NCBI RefSeq assembly: GCF_022539665.2
Contig: NC_081331.1
Location: 2,638,501 to 2,702,500, forward strand
Direction: 5' to 3'
Length of the DNA stretch: 64,000 bases
Source of the DNA: Daphnia carinata
Taxonomy: Eukaryota > Arthropoda > Branchiopoda > Diplostraca > Daphniidae
The position numbers and the translations under genes are program-made. This document shows positions 1 to 12,161 of this stretch, one piece after another. Position 1 is the first letter of the stretch. Every line of letters begins with the position of its first letter. The notes beneath the pieces were generated by a model. It saw only the letters and a list, made by a program, of their open reading frames with translations. It did no database searches and was not told the origin of the DNA.

Positions 1-3000
1 TCCATTGACAAGCACACGAAGTTTGGAATCAATCAAAAAGGGGAAGAGCAAGTAAACATGTAAAAAAAAAATAGGCAAAAATTAAAAATATGATTCACTG
101 CATGATTATTTTTTGAGGCTGCACGATGTTGCGTAAGAAGGAACAAAAGCCAATAGCCGTGAATTTTAATTGGAACCTTTTTTTTATATATACTAAGCCC
201 GTTACGTAACGCGCATAATGGGCGCGTTTCATTGAAGAAAGCTGATTAGAAAAGATAAGTTTGCTCTTGTACTACAAAATAGCTTCTCTATTTGAATCAA
301 ATACTATTCACGACCTTTGTGAACGTCTCGAAGATAACTCCACTGCAACACTTACTCACGCGTTCGTTTATCCATAACTTTAGTAAAAGAGGCCTGTTAT
401 ATAAAACACTGGAGACATCATCGATTGGTCTCATTCTCATACAATGACGCAATCTAAGCCACTTATTCTAGACATTCTTCCCATTACAAGGAGATCGTCA
501 GTAAGATCTACACATCTAATCACATTGACGCTCTATGATTCAATCTACGTTGAGCTACTCCAACGAGTATCAAGTTCTCATTATAGAACACATTGGAGAT
601 CCGTCACTTTGATATGCCCTCACATAAGATTGCGAAAGCCAAAAGGCCATCCGATGTCTCCCTTTCTTTTTTTTTGTTCTTTTAAAACACAAACACGGTT
701 GCTAGGCAACGTGGCGACGAAAAGGATCACACTTTTTGTTTTCTAGCTCCTTTTTTTTATTATTACAGCAGCAACAAAAACAACAGGCTACCATTGCTAT
801 CTATTTATAAGGACAGGCGTCCGTTGATTTTTCTTTCGAGCTGTTGCTGGCCGGCGTTGCCCGACACGGTGGAGGACGTTTTGATTATTAAGTCTAGCGC
901 TGTTGCTTGCAAAAGTGACAAAATTCACACATCAGTGAGTCAACCTCTCTTGGGTGTAAACGCGCCGATGTTCCAGCTGTCTTTCTGCCCGTTGCAGCGT
1001 GTCAGTCGGACTGACGGACACGAAACAACAAAAAAAAAAAAACAACAAGAAAATTGCATCATGATCATCAAAAGTGATGTAGATTAACCGGATCTGTTTC
1101 TATTTGTTCAAGTCCAAATTCAGAGTGTCTGCTTTCTGTTCTTCTGAAATTGATCAACCGGTTGGAAAACAACGTTAGACGTTCTTTTTTTCAACGCGTT
1201 GACTTGAAACAATTTACTTCAATTGTTGTAACAGCATCACGTAGCGAAAAAGTGTGGCTGTTTATACACTCGATTGTATTTCCCCCTTTTCCTTTGTTGC
1301 GTTTTTCTCGGAACTGAGAATCCGACCTTTAAAATATTCAGAGAGGAAGAACATGTCAGAATTGTTGAGAATGACTGGCGGGATCGCCTGTAGGATTGAC
1401 GGAGCTTTCCTTCCCCTGATTTAAAAAGCCAGGGATCGTTCCATCAGGAAAGCGGTGGGCTGAATCTATCTATACCGCACACATTCCCAGTCTTTGGTAC
1501 TTTCACCCTCTCGTGCTAATCTCGACATTAAAATCGAGTGCGTGTGTTGCACAGTGGCCCGAAAATGAGGAAATGTCTCTCTCGTGACTTGTTGTTCCAC
1601 CATTTTTTTTTTGTTTTTTGCTTACTTATTTTCCAAACTCGCAATCTTGATTCGATTTTCACTCTTCATCCATCACTTTCCCTTGCTATCTCTTTGCACG
1701 AGAAGCAATGTCTCTGCTTTGCATTTTTGTTTTCATCCCCGCACATTCGTTTTGTTCCGATCCAGCCGTAAATTCTTTGCAGTGCCGAGAAACAACAGGG
1801 GTTATCCAGAAGGAAGAAGATTGAATGATTGAATGACACCGAGGATGGATTTGACAGGATCCAGACGCTCGCATTTCCCCCGTTAAACGAAAAAAAAAGA
1901 GGGGGAAGAGGAAATAGAAAATATCCCTTCCATTACGAAGCATATTGAGTCAAACTTATGAGAGCTTCACCTTAAAAGCTTTAAAGAGAGAAAATCCATC
2001 CGGAATCCATCAGACCTTTCGTCACCCCATTGTTGCGTTTCTTGCCCATACATTTAAAAAGTCCTATGTCAACAAGGAACTATTTTTTTAAACGCTTGTG
2101 CGTGTTTTGGTTGGTGAACTGATCTCCCATTTTTCTATTAGAAAGGATTTTTTAAAATATAATCAGAATTTTTTTTTTTTTAAAGTATGAAATTTTCAGC
2201 TAAGAGAGAGCACAAGGATGGGGTTAAGAAATGGGTTCATACATCAAACTCTTTCGCTTTATGTATGCTCGTTCCGGTTTGACGCTACACGAACGCACAT
2301 GTCGGATTGACATGTGCCTTTTTTTTCCCCCATCTAACTCAACATTCTGTGGTCTAACTTACACTGCTTCCTTTTACACGCATCTTATCCTAACGCTTCA
2401 ACAGACCCGCGTCGTGATTTATCAGTTGACCTACCACCGACTCCATCTACCCCCCCGAGCCGAATTTCAAATTGCTCTTTTGTGCGTTGCTTTCGATCTG
2501 CCGTCCTTAACCGTTGTATTTTAATCGACTCGATTGCCTTTTGTTGAACCTACGATATTCGGCTTCACGTTGCCGGCCCACCTCAATAATTCCGCCATAC
2601 CCAAACTATCCACTATAGCGCGTTCGTTTGTATTGCATACGGAAAATCAATACCAAAGTATATAGGAGCAAGTCAACACGCGACGGTCAGCATAGTCTTA
2701 CCACATGCACACCCACAGACCTTTGCGTCGGCTATATGTATACATACATACATAAAAAATTCGGCCGACTAGGTGGAAGTCTAGCTCGGCTATTGGCACT
2801 CTACACAATCAAGCGAGAGAGACACATCGAAAATGATCGCATCGTTTTCTAAGAAGAAAATACACTGTTGCCATACAACATTCGATTGTATAGCACTGGG
2901 AGTAAACCGCTTAAACGATATGAAAGCATGTGTCCCCGTTGCGTGCATTACATCGTCCAATATATATTTCTTTTTGTGCTCCGCATAACTCCCAGACGGT

Positions 3001-3047
3001 CGTCGCCGCCTTGGTCGACTGAACCCTCCCCCAGCATCGTTTTCTTC

Positions 3048-3072
3048 GTGTGTGTGTGTGTGTGTGTGTGTG
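3048..3072. repeat. (GT)n microsatellite
   Basis: About 12 uninterrupted GT units inside the first intron of the channel gene. The reading frames that cross it, with Cys-Val or Thr-His runs, are artefacts of the repeat. Confidence 0.95.
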
Positions 3073-3626
3073 GGGTGTGCGTGAAAAAAAAAGAAAGAAA
3101 CTATTCTCCGGGTCTCCTGTTCTATTTTTTTCCACTCTCCTCCTTTCTCACTGGGGGTACAGAACTCTTGTTGACTACTGTCTGGGACTTGTGTTTTCAT
3201 CCCGGCCGTTTCTTTTTCCTTTCTTTTTTGGCGTCGCCCAGCCGAACCGAAAACAGTTACAACTGTACGACCCACACGAGCGAAAAACCAAAATGATGTT
3301 GCCATCAAAATAAAAAACAGAAAGAAAAGGAATCCCTTAGAAGAAGAGGAAAAAAAAATCGAATGACAGCACGAAAACTCGTGTGTGTTTCTGAACGAGT
3401 CCCAAGTTTTCTGCGTGTCGCTTTCAAATGTTATCATTTTCCAAGAAAAGTATCTTCTTTTTTTTTAATCAAACAAAAAGAACTATGCGCAACGAGATGG
3501 CTTTTAACTGAATTATGCCTACACTATGCATACACAGAGTGAGACAACATGTAAACCAAGTTAACTCCTCCTCCCTTCTGGCCAATGAATTTTAATATTT
3601 CTTTTCTCTCCCCTGTGTCTTTCCAG

Positions 3627-3822
3627 AACATTGAGGAAGACTTGACGACGTCGGTCGTCGACCATAACCTCAGGTAAGAGATTGCGATTTGTGATGCATC
3701 CGTCCGGAACAGGACATCCTGGGAAACAAGTCTCTGTTGCTCTCTTTTTCATTCGTTTCCCTTGAAAACCACTACGTTCTATTTAGGTGTTGCTACTACC
3801 TCCCCCATATCCTGCGGCAAAG
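3627..3822 (+). other. Two exon-like segments antisense to the channel gene
   Basis: Segment A (3627-3673) is preceded by a long pyrimidine tract ending in CAG and followed by a consensus donor, CAG|GTAAGAG. Segment B (3787-3822) follows TTTAG and ends at AAAG|GTAGGC. The 113-base gap between them is a normal intron length for this window. Segment A is open in only one frame (N-I-E-E-D-L-T-T-S-V-V-D-H-N-L-R), and joining it to B stays open. I do not recognise the peptide. They could be exons of an antisense or nested transcript, or chance splice-like motifs. Confidence 0.2.
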
Positions 3823-4757
3823 GTAGGCTAAGGACAGAGAGCCCCACTGGAACATCAAAAGATTATTTCCTCCCCACGTACTGTGAGTGTGTCGATCGAT
3901 GGAAATTGATTCGTTCAACTAAGGCATATATAGCTGGACATTTTAGGCTGTTTATGTCCCGTCTTTGTTCGTTGTACCGATGTCCACCGTGTGATGTAGG
4001 ACAACGACTTGCATGGAACATCCAACAACACGCAAGCAAACAGTCGCAACGGTGACCACCCTCTTCCAATACATTCGGGGGTGTATGCACACTATCGTTC
4101 GTCCTTATGTGCCCTATAATACGCACGAGTGCGCACGACAAAAGCTCGTCGTCGTAAAAGAAAGGACGAAAGAAGGGAATATAAAAAAAAAGTCGATAAC
4201 TTTCGGATGACATTTGCCGCTTGTCCTTTGGAAATCATGTTTTGTTGTGTGACAGTTTAAAACAAGAAAACAAGCGGAATAAACATTCAAACGGTGGGCT
4301 ATCTTTTTCCCCTTGGAAATTCCTTTTTTTTCGGACTTTTACGTTGTTGTTCTTGTATTTGCTTTAGTTCGCAAAATGGTGCATAATAAAAAAAAAACCG
4401 TACTAGGTCAGAGCCTCTGTTCCGCGTTTTATTGACGTTGGAAGTTTAAAAGGACGGCTACAAGAAAAGAAGGCGAACGCGCAAGTCTCCCCATCCATGA
4501 CGATGGTTAGGTCGAAATGTCAGAGACCACTATACAACCATATAGCCCTAATCTGAGCAGAGTGCTGGTCAACGTTTGAGCCAGACGCGCAATGATGATC
4601 ACATCAAAGTCATCCGGAGAATGGGCAGTTCACCAAAGAATGTCCAACCATCAAAGCAAAAGGTTATGCAGTTCATCGGTTAGTGACTAAGGCCTATCTT
4701 AGGTTTCAAATAATTTCATGTGTCATCTTTTTTTTTTTAGAATTCAGATGTACTCAC

Positions 4758-4836
4758 GTTGTTGACTGCAACGACGGATGATGTTCTCCAAGAAGGTGTT
4801 TTGCGGGGCCACGAGGCCCCGCCTTCCTCCCGGCAT
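4758..4836 (-). CDS. eag: EAG-family voltage-gated K+ channel, first coding exon (partial gene)
   Basis: The minus strand reads [18 protein letters not shown] and then I-I-R-R-C-S-Q-Q. This is the conserved N-terminal cap of the ether-a-go-go subfamily: human KCNH1 and fly Eag share [16 protein letters not shown], whereas ERG and ELK channels have different residues before APQNTFL. In this family the cap precedes the PAS domain and contacts the cyclic-nucleotide-binding homology domain to modulate gating of the membrane channel. The ATG at 4836 is the first Met after an in-frame TGA about 90 bases upstream. The exon ends in phase 1 at donor GTGAGTA, close to where other EAG genes split. All six transmembrane segments and the pore lie outside the window. 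A Cys replaces the Ser usually found after I-I-R-R. Confidence 0.9.
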
Positions 4837-7671
4837 CACTACCTTGATAGTGTTAATTTTCGAAATGTTGATGGTTCCACTGGGACGATCAGCAAAGAGC
4901 CACCATCGTGGGTGTGCTCACAAAAGTGCAAAAGAAAAAAAATATGGGCTCAAACGAGTCGTTAATCGCACCAGTCGCCTTGTCACTGATTCAGGATAGC
5001 ACCAGAGAAAGAATTTGAAAGACGTTAACGCTACGCAAAGTTTTGCGGCCGAAGTAGGTCTTACAACGGGGCACAAGTATCAGCACTCCATTATGGATGG
5101 GATTTTAGTTTGTTCCAGATCTAAAAACTTGGCTGAGAAGGCCGTGGCAGTTACCTCCGTAGCCAATATCCGGTGGCAAACTTTTCTCTTTGACACGCAC
5201 GAAAAAAAATATACCACAGCGGATACGTCAAAGAGGAATTCGGAAACGGATTGAGAATTATTAAAAATTATTGAGAACAACGCGGAGCAGCACCGAATCC
5301 AAGTTTTCTTCGTCCATTAGCCGACACCTTCTTCTCGGCCGGACATGATTGAAGCTGATAATTCTTTCTTCTGTTTTCCGTTGTTCTTTCACCAAACAAA
5401 CAGCCACACACACACACACATGAAAGACAACAACTTTCCAGATCTCGCCAGATGTGATGGCTTCCCTTTTTTTTTTTTTTGTTTGCTTTTAATGTTTCCT
5501 TATGACATCCGGTGCACAGGGAAAGGCTGCAAGACCGCCAGGACAACGGGCTTACCTTTCCCCCCTTTCGTCAACAGACAAGCGCGTATACACCCCCACG
5601 TAAATTATTCGATTTGCTTTTGGGTCACTCGATAAATATCGATTATGGTTTTTCACCCATCTGTCATATTTGTTCCTAAATTTTAAAACGTCGATAACCG
5701 CAAGTGTTTTTCAATGTTCTTTTCTTTGTGGGTGTTGCGGCAATTGGGAAAAAGAAAGCAAATCTCGTTGTTTGTTGTGGCTGTTTTGGTTTGACTAGTT
5801 GTCGTTACATATCAGCAGCTGGTTGGTCTAGGAGTGTGTTTAATGCCCGAAGCGCCAGCCACGAGCCGAGCGTACAGTCATCGAGTAAACAAGATTACAA
5901 CGAAGACACTAGGAAGAAGGGCGACGTTAAAGCGGGAGGAGGTGGGTGTAGTAGGATTGCTTTTGGTTCACTGCGCTGAGTGGCAGGGTGGAAATGAAAG
6001 TTTCCAGTTCACTCTTGGCCGGTGAACTGCCAATTGGATAATCGATAATAAGCGCTATATAGTCACTGGACACTTTGCATCCAATGATTTCACTGCTCAT
6101 TACATGCAATGACGTCGCCGTGACCGCGTGACGATGAACAGCCGTTGCAACGTCATGCTTGTTGCGGTACAAAATTCTTCCGCACCGGACCAACCCTGAA
6201 AATTCTTGCACCTTGCAAGGGTTCAGCCTGCACTACGGTCGATTGCTTTCCATCACACACACTAACTAAAATAAATAAACAAACAAAAATGAAAATAAAC
6301 ACAAAAAGAAAAAAGGTAAAGCTGAAGAAGCGTTTTGAATGTTATGCCACTTCTGCAAACTTTCACGCACAGCTGACGCACAACGATAGGCCTTCGAAAT
6401 TGCATAGACCAGCACTTTACCCCACACTCACATCCCGTTTAGATCTCTTCCGTTTTCTTCAATTTTTATATCAAATGTATTGTGGTTTTGAATTCGATAA
6501 TGAAAAAATTGTTATGTATTTTTTTTTTTTCAGTTCGTCAGGCGAAGCTTCTATTTTTTTGCTGGTGGCCGTGAGCGCGTAACTTTTGTCGTCTACTCTG
6601 TGCCGCTTCCGTGGCTAACTGTGGCCCGACCGTTCTAGCTCTGGCTGCCACTCTAGTTGTTCCCTCTTAGACGTACGAGCAAAAACCCGGCCAGCCTACT
6701 ACTACTATACCTTCGTCACGCACCCACCCTGTTCCACCCCACACACCTCCCCGACGAAGGACGGAGAATCTGCTGCTTTTGAAACCACCCAGCCGACGTC
6801 TCGTGTGGATTCCGCCCGGGAGCTGCGGCACGGCCACGCAACAAACAACACGAGGGGCAGAGAAAGAGGGAGAAAAGGCCAAAAAGGGGGGCGAAAATGC
6901 AGAGCGCTTGCGTCGCAAGTAGCATTTTTTCATTTCGTTTTTTAAATCCCTGTTTCTGTTCATGCGAATATAGTTTTGCTGACGACTATATTTTGAGGGA
7001 TCCGAAATTTCGTGAATTGATGTGTCACTAGAAAATCATGGAGTATCTTGGCCAGGATTCAAGTCGGAATTAGATTGCTGTTTGCCCATCACCGATTCGT
7101 TATCGGTACTGTATTTGATGGAATCTCCTCAGAGAATTGGCTATCCGCGAATCATGATCTACGATTCCTGGAAGCCCCAAGACAAAATCAAAACTTCACT
7201 TGATCATCTCTTTAATTTGGCATCCACAACATGGAATTGCTCCAAGATTCATAATTTAAAAGTTAGGCGACGAAAACTTTTAGAATGAAAACCTCGTCAA
7301 CAGCCTGAGTTTACCGGCCGTGCCCAGCAGCGTTCAGGGAATTAATGCGCCTATTCTGACTGTGGGAAGAAAGAGAGAAAGAGAATGAGAGAGAGAAAGA
7401 GAGAGACAACATAAGAGAGAAAGAGAGGGAGAGAAGGGGCTTTTATTTGGGCCCGTATTCCAAGCGAGAGCAAAAAATTTTCTTTTCGAGCATTGAAATA
7501 TTAAGAGACAGCAATTGAATTGTTTTTTGTTATTTTAGAGAAGCCTAGTGAGAATAAATTAGTGGTGGAGCGCTTAAATTTCATTTTACATGAATACTAC
7601 AATTCCCTGCGCCTAGCTGTTTTACACTGGTGTTTACGGATTTGACGTTATTTTCGGACTTAAAGTGAGCC
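4837..7671. promoter_or_regulatory. Divergent upstream region between the K+ channel and RBM25 genes
   Basis: This interval separates the start codons of two divergent genes (channel on minus, RBM25 on plus), so it must hold both 5' UTRs and promoters. I could not fix a transcription start for either. It contains several T runs, a GA-rich tract (7366-7436), and mixed-composition sequence at 6600-6960 and 7020-7290 whose short reading frames match nothing I know. Confidence 0.5.
7366..7436. repeat. GA-rich imperfect purine tract
   Basis: About 70 bases of GAGAGA and GAAAGAGA about 240 bases upstream of the RBM25 start codon. GAGAG elements in arthropod promoters can bind GAGA-type factors. 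Here that role is only inferred from position. Confidence 0.8.
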
Positions 7672-10600
7672 ATGTCTTACCCACCTCGTCCACCCGGAAT
7701 GACCGGGATGAACAACTTGACGCCTGGCCAGATGCCGGTACCTCCATACATGACAGGTTGAATTCAAAATAGTATATTCGTCAATACCCCTAGATTTTAA
7801 ATAGTGTTCTAATATGTATTTCTTCTTTACTTAAGGACCCATGATGCCCGCTGGAATGCCACCGGTAAATCTAATTCTAGATAGTATTTTTTTTGTCTCC
7901 AAATTAACTATTTCTTTTTCATATTAGGGAGGTATGATGATGGGATACCCTCCTATGGGACATCCTTCACAGATGCCTGGACAGATGCCACCACAGATGC
8001 AGCCCCAGATGCAACCACCCCAGATGCAGCAGCCTCAGTTGTCTCAAGGTCCGAGAACACAAAATCAGATGCCACCCGGCACCATGCAGCAGTCTCCCAC
8101 CGTTATTTCCAGAGGACCTAGGCCGGCCAATGAAGGTGTGGGTCCTTCTGTCACTGTGTTTGTTGGCAACATCACTGACCGTGCTCCTGATAACATGATG
8201 AGGCAGGTTCTCCAGCATTGTGGCTCTGTTGTCAGTTGGAAGAGAGTTCAGGGAGCCTCTGGTGTCCTCCAAGGTGAAGAAAAATCTGGTCTTCCATATT
8301 ATTTCAATAAAAGAATTTATTTGCAAACTAAATATTTAATATAAAAAATTCTGTTCTAGCCTTTGGCTTCTGTGAATTTAGCAATCCAGATGCTGCTTTA
8401 AGAGCGATTCGTTTACTACATGAATTGGAAATCGGTGAAAAGAAACTAGTTGTAAAAGTGGATGCCAAAACGAAATTAATCCTAGACACTTATAAAGGTA
8501 TGATATTTATAGAAACCGTAAAGGCAAATCAATTACGATACGATTGAATAAAATTTTATTGACTCCGTTCCATGATTATAGCTGACAAAATTAAATCTGC
8601 CGGTGGAGGTACGAGTAGTGGCGATGACGAGTTCCTGACACAGGAACAACGAGTTCAAGACAAATGGGTCAAGGAACGAATCGGGCAGACCCTCAAGGAC
8701 TACGAGTCGGAAATGCAAGCAAATCAAGCCAGAGGTGATAAATTTCATTCATTGATAATTTCGTTTCCAGCTTGAATTCATTATCTGATTCCAGCCGAAG
8801 AAAAAGAAAGAAGAGAGCAAGATAAGGAGAAAGCAAGAGCTGCAAAAAAAGAAGAAGCCAACAGTGTGGATTTGAACGTAAAAGTTTCCCTTTTTATTTT
8901 GTTTAGGTTTTTGTTTGCATTTGTTTTTTTGTTGTTTTTTAAATTTTTATTGAAGTTTTCTTTTTATTTGGTTTTCTTATGCAAAGCTATCCCTTACCTT
9001 TGCTGCTCAATTTCAATTTTACAGAAATTCGAAACCGAAATCGAAGAAGGAAAAAAAGATTTGATTACCCGAGAAATAGGAAAATTTCGGGAAATTGCCA
9101 AAAAGCAGGATGAAGAAAAAGAAGCTGAACGTAAAAAGAGGAAAGAAAAAGAGCGTGAACGCGAGCGGCGAGATCGAGAAAGGGACAGAGAACGAGATAG
9201 GACCAGTGGCAGAGACCGTGGGGGTGGTGATCGCGACCGCGATAGGATGTCGGAACGAGACAGGAATCGCGAGCGAGATAGAAGGCGCGATAAGGAGAAC
9301 GAAAACCACCGGCGATCTCGAACTCCACCTCAAAGGTCTCGCACTCCGCCCGGTCCCCCGGCCCAGCCGAGCACACCGCCGCGAAGAAGTCGATCTCGAG
9401 ACAGAACCGAAGTGGAGACTCGGCCGCCGCGTCGGACCGAAAAAGACTATTTGCGCGAGAAAGAAGAGGAAGAAGAGGCCCTTGAGAGGAAGAAAGCCGA
9501 GAAGAAAGCCCGTGAAAAGGAAGTGGCTTACCAGGTAAAAGATTTCACCTCACTTTTGGCAGCCATCCAAGTGGTCTTTAGCGGATTGCTCTTCATTATT
9601 GATCCTTACGTGTCGTGACCTGTGCGTTGCTAAGAGAAGCAAAAGTGCTGAGATCCGTTGATCTCAGCTTTGATAGCGTTCATTCGGATGGATTAGTTTG
9701 GTATGACCAATGCATCCTTTTTGCTCTTTTTAAAGTTTGGATGCTATCCTGTATTTCTTTACGCACGCAAGTACTCTTAGACATAGAAGAAACCGCACTA
9801 GTTCAATCAATCCACCGTGCCCTTTCTACTTTGCTATCTTATCTCTATCTTGCTAGCTCGGGTGCCGTGACTGTAAAGAAGAAGCCAGGGTTTGAACTGG
9901 CCTTTTCTTTACAGATTTCCCGTGATAATGCGATGTTCTAGGGCAGACTTCTCGTGTCTTTTTCTTTTATGTTGTGGTTTGCCTTGTTGATATTTTATTT
10001 TATTTTTTATTTTGTGATTTGACAGGAACGATTACGTCACTGGGAGAGCAGAGAGCGAAAGAAGCTCCGTGACTACGAAAAGGTGGAGCTCAAGGAGAAG
10101 GAGCGGATCGAAGAGCAGCAAAAGCAAGCTGTGTGGCTCAAACAGTTCCTCGAGGACTACGATGACGAAAGAGACGATGCTAAATATTACAAGCAAGAGC
10201 TTCATAACAGCCGGCCTTTTAACGGCGAAAATTAAACTTTTTGCTCCCGTCTTTCAAAATTTTTTTAGAGGTCGAGAGATGGAACGTCGCCGAACCGAAC
10301 GCGAAAGGGAAATGGAGTCGGACGGCCGTGATCGTCAAAAAGAGAAAGAAGAGCTCGAGGAGCTCAAGGCGAAAATTTTCTCCGAAGGCCATTCTGATCC
10401 TACGGCAACTCTCAAACAGGTAATATTCCATTTTTTTTTTTTTTCAAATTTGCACATGAAATTGGCATCCTTTCCCCATTCATAGGCTCTTTACGAGAGA
10501 GAACAGCAATACAAGCCCCAGATACTCGTACCAGCACCTCCAGTCAGTGATGCCCCCCGTTCTTTCTCTCCCATGGACGTGTCCTTACCATCACAACCAT

Positions 10601-11559
10601 CGGACGTGGAAGATTTCCAATTGATGAAGGAAGTTAATTCCACGACGCCCGTCTCCTCAGCTCCTTCTACGCCAACTGGGCCAGAACCAAAAACAATTAG
10701 TTCTAGTGTCGCGAGTAGTGTCATTGCCATGGAAGAGGACTCCATGTCAACAACGAATTCCTTGAGTCCTGTCCCTACTGAAAGCGATAGCAAGCAAGGT
10801 ACAAAACCTCTATAATTATCCTAATCATAGTTATAACTGTATATATATATTTTCCTTTTTAGGGTCTCAGGGACCGAGTCTAGTATTTAATAAGCGAAAG
10901 AAGTTGGAGATCAAAGCTGTATTCAATGCGGATGAAGATGATACCGACACGACCAAAAAGAAACGGAAACTTGTACCTCTTGGTAACGCACTTGAATTTA
11001 TTCGTCAAGTTCCTTCTGCTAAAAATTATTGCTTTGATTAGACTATGGTGATGAACTTGCAAAAAAAGAAAAAGAACCTAAGAATACGGAAGAAAAAAGG
11101 AAAAATATCAAGAGTCTAATTGAGAAAATTCCTACGGATAAAGCGTCCCTCTTTGCTCACCCTGTGGAATGGAGCTTAGTAGATAATGTAACAAAAAGTC
11201 AATCGTGTATACTTGATCGAGTATTATAATATTTTTCGATATCCTCTATAGGTTATAATGGAGCGGCGCATTAAACCGTGGGTTAACAAAAAAATCGTGG
11301 AATATATCGGTGAACCCGAGCCTACACTTGTTGAGTTCATTTGTTCCAAAGTATTGATTGGTAGCCAACCACAGAGTATCATCAATGATGTTCAAATGGT
11401 GAGTGAAACTTAGGGTTGAATGTCATTTCCCTAATAAAACATTTTTTTTTATCTCTGTGATAGGTGCTTGATGAGGAAGCGGAAGTGTTCGTTGTGAAAA
11501 TGTGGCGCCTATTGATCTATGAATTAGAAGCTAAAAAATTGGGTTTAATGACAAAGTGA
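7672..11559 (+). CDS. RBM25: RNA-binding protein 25 homologue (RRM, RE/RD-rich, PWI), 14 exons
   Basis: The spliced reading frame gives about 827 residues, close to the 843 of human RBM25, a nuclear regulator of pre-mRNA splicing. Exons I infer: 7672-7756, 7836-7864, 7928-8273, 8360-8497, 8582-8734, 8795-8877, 9025-9534, 10026-10192, 10269-10419, 10486-10798, 10863-10982, 11042-11187, 11252-11398, 11464-11559. All phases agree. The N-terminus is rich in Pro, Met and Gln. An RRM follows at about residues 113-190 (T-V-F-V-G-N-I-T-D, then A-F-G-F-C-E-F split by an intron). A long Arg/Glu/Asp region in exon 7 (about 279-448) resembles the RED repeats. A C-terminal PWI domain (about 717-822) ends in a run including M-W-R-L-L-I-Y-E-L-E-A-K-K-L-G. 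A basic KKKRK patch in exon 11 could be a nuclear signal. One intron is of GC-AG type. Confidence 0.93.
10193..10268 (+). other. GC-AG intron in the RBM25 gene
   Basis: Reading straight through exon 8 hits a TAA after the K-Y-Y-K segment. No GT donor lies between the conserved sequence and that stop. Splicing from AA|GCAAGA (10193) to TTTTTTAG (10268) removes 76 bases and joins phase 2 to phase 2. It restores Y-K-G-R-E-M-E-R-R-R, matching the family pattern of K-Y-Y followed by an Arg/Glu-rich stretch. The GCAAG donor is the usual form for GC-AG introns. Confidence 0.75.
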
Positions 11560-11679
11560 AACAAATTGAGACAATTGTATTGGGTTTCTATTTTGCAATT
11601 GGTTGTTGTAACATTGATCAACATATGTACGACTGATTACAAAGCAATTTGACAAACACTTGGTTTGGCTATATCCTTA

Positions 11680-12161
11680 TCACACTTTTAGAGAAAATGA
11701 AGAACCACATGAACAGCCAGTTTCAGCTTTGGGGTTCTTAAGTACGCGGAAGGCAGACCTTATCAACTCGGACTGGAAGTCAAGTACAGCTCCCTCAAGA
11801 TACTGCATGGAGTCTTTGTCGACAAGGATCTTGGCTCCTTCTTTTTCAACAACACTATTTTAATGAATTGTATTAAAAAAAGGCATCTTTGTTATAATAT
11901 ATAAAATAGAAACCAGTCATCTTCTGTTGTTTCCGTATCCAAACTAAACAAGTACTGAAATCCTGAACATCCCCCTCCTTCGACAGATATACGCAGTATT
12001 TTCTCCGGTGATTTTTCGTGCAGCTCTTTTAGACGTTTGATACATTTTTCAGTCATTTTGATCGACTCCGTCTGTTGACTCATGTGGACGGCATTTTTTG
12101 CAGATGAAAATGATTTAATATGCGATAGCACTCTTGTCTTCCGAATGACACCATGAAACAT
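11680..12161 (-). CDS. ISCA2: Iron-sulfur cluster assembly 2 homologue, mitochondrial (A-type carrier), 2 exons
   Basis: Minus-strand exons 12161-11914 and 11854-11680 join in phase 2 across a 59-base intron (GTTTCT...ATAG) to give 140 residues; human ISCA2 has 154. The family works with ISCA1 and IBA57 in late assembly of mitochondrial 4Fe-4S clusters. The three conserved ligand cysteines are present: C65 in G-G-G-C-S-G-F-Q, and C130 and C132 in G-C-S-C-G-S-S-F near the C-terminus. The first 25 residues (M-F-H-G-V-I-R-K-T-R...) are basic and hydroxylated with no acids, as in a mitochondrial presequence. I chose the ATG at 12161 because the frame upstream has only a GTG. Residue C83 at the exon junction is not a family ligand. 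Its stop codon is 120 bases from the convergent RBM25 stop. Confidence 0.92.

Larger units (their letters stand above)
1..4757 (-). other. Intron 1 of the EAG-type potassium channel gene (partial)
   Basis: This stretch lies downstream, on the minus strand, of the first coding exon of the channel gene, whose exon ends at a clear GTGAGTA donor (4757-4751). The next expected coding exon, which would encode the start of the PAS domain, was not found on the minus strand here, so the intron probably runs past the left edge of the window. The sequence holds scattered A and T runs, a GT tract at 3048-3072 and two small exon-like pieces on the opposite strand (3627-3822). No long protein-like reading frame was recognised. 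The intron assignment is inferred from the splice site and from the missing second exon. Confidence 0.75.

Noticed and set aside
2790-3437. Minus-strand 215-codon reading frame
   Set aside because: It crosses the GT microsatellite (Thr-His run) and several A/T runs. No conserved domain is visible.
4801-4816. GGGGCCACGAGGCCCC hairpin
   Set aside because: It is coding sequence for the Arg-Gly-Leu-Val-Ala-Pro part of the channel cap, so the palindrome needs no other explanation.
9535-9618. RBM25 exon 7 reading through its donor
   Set aside because: The frame continues about 28 codons and then stops. The GTAAAA donor joining to 10026 restores the conserved protein.
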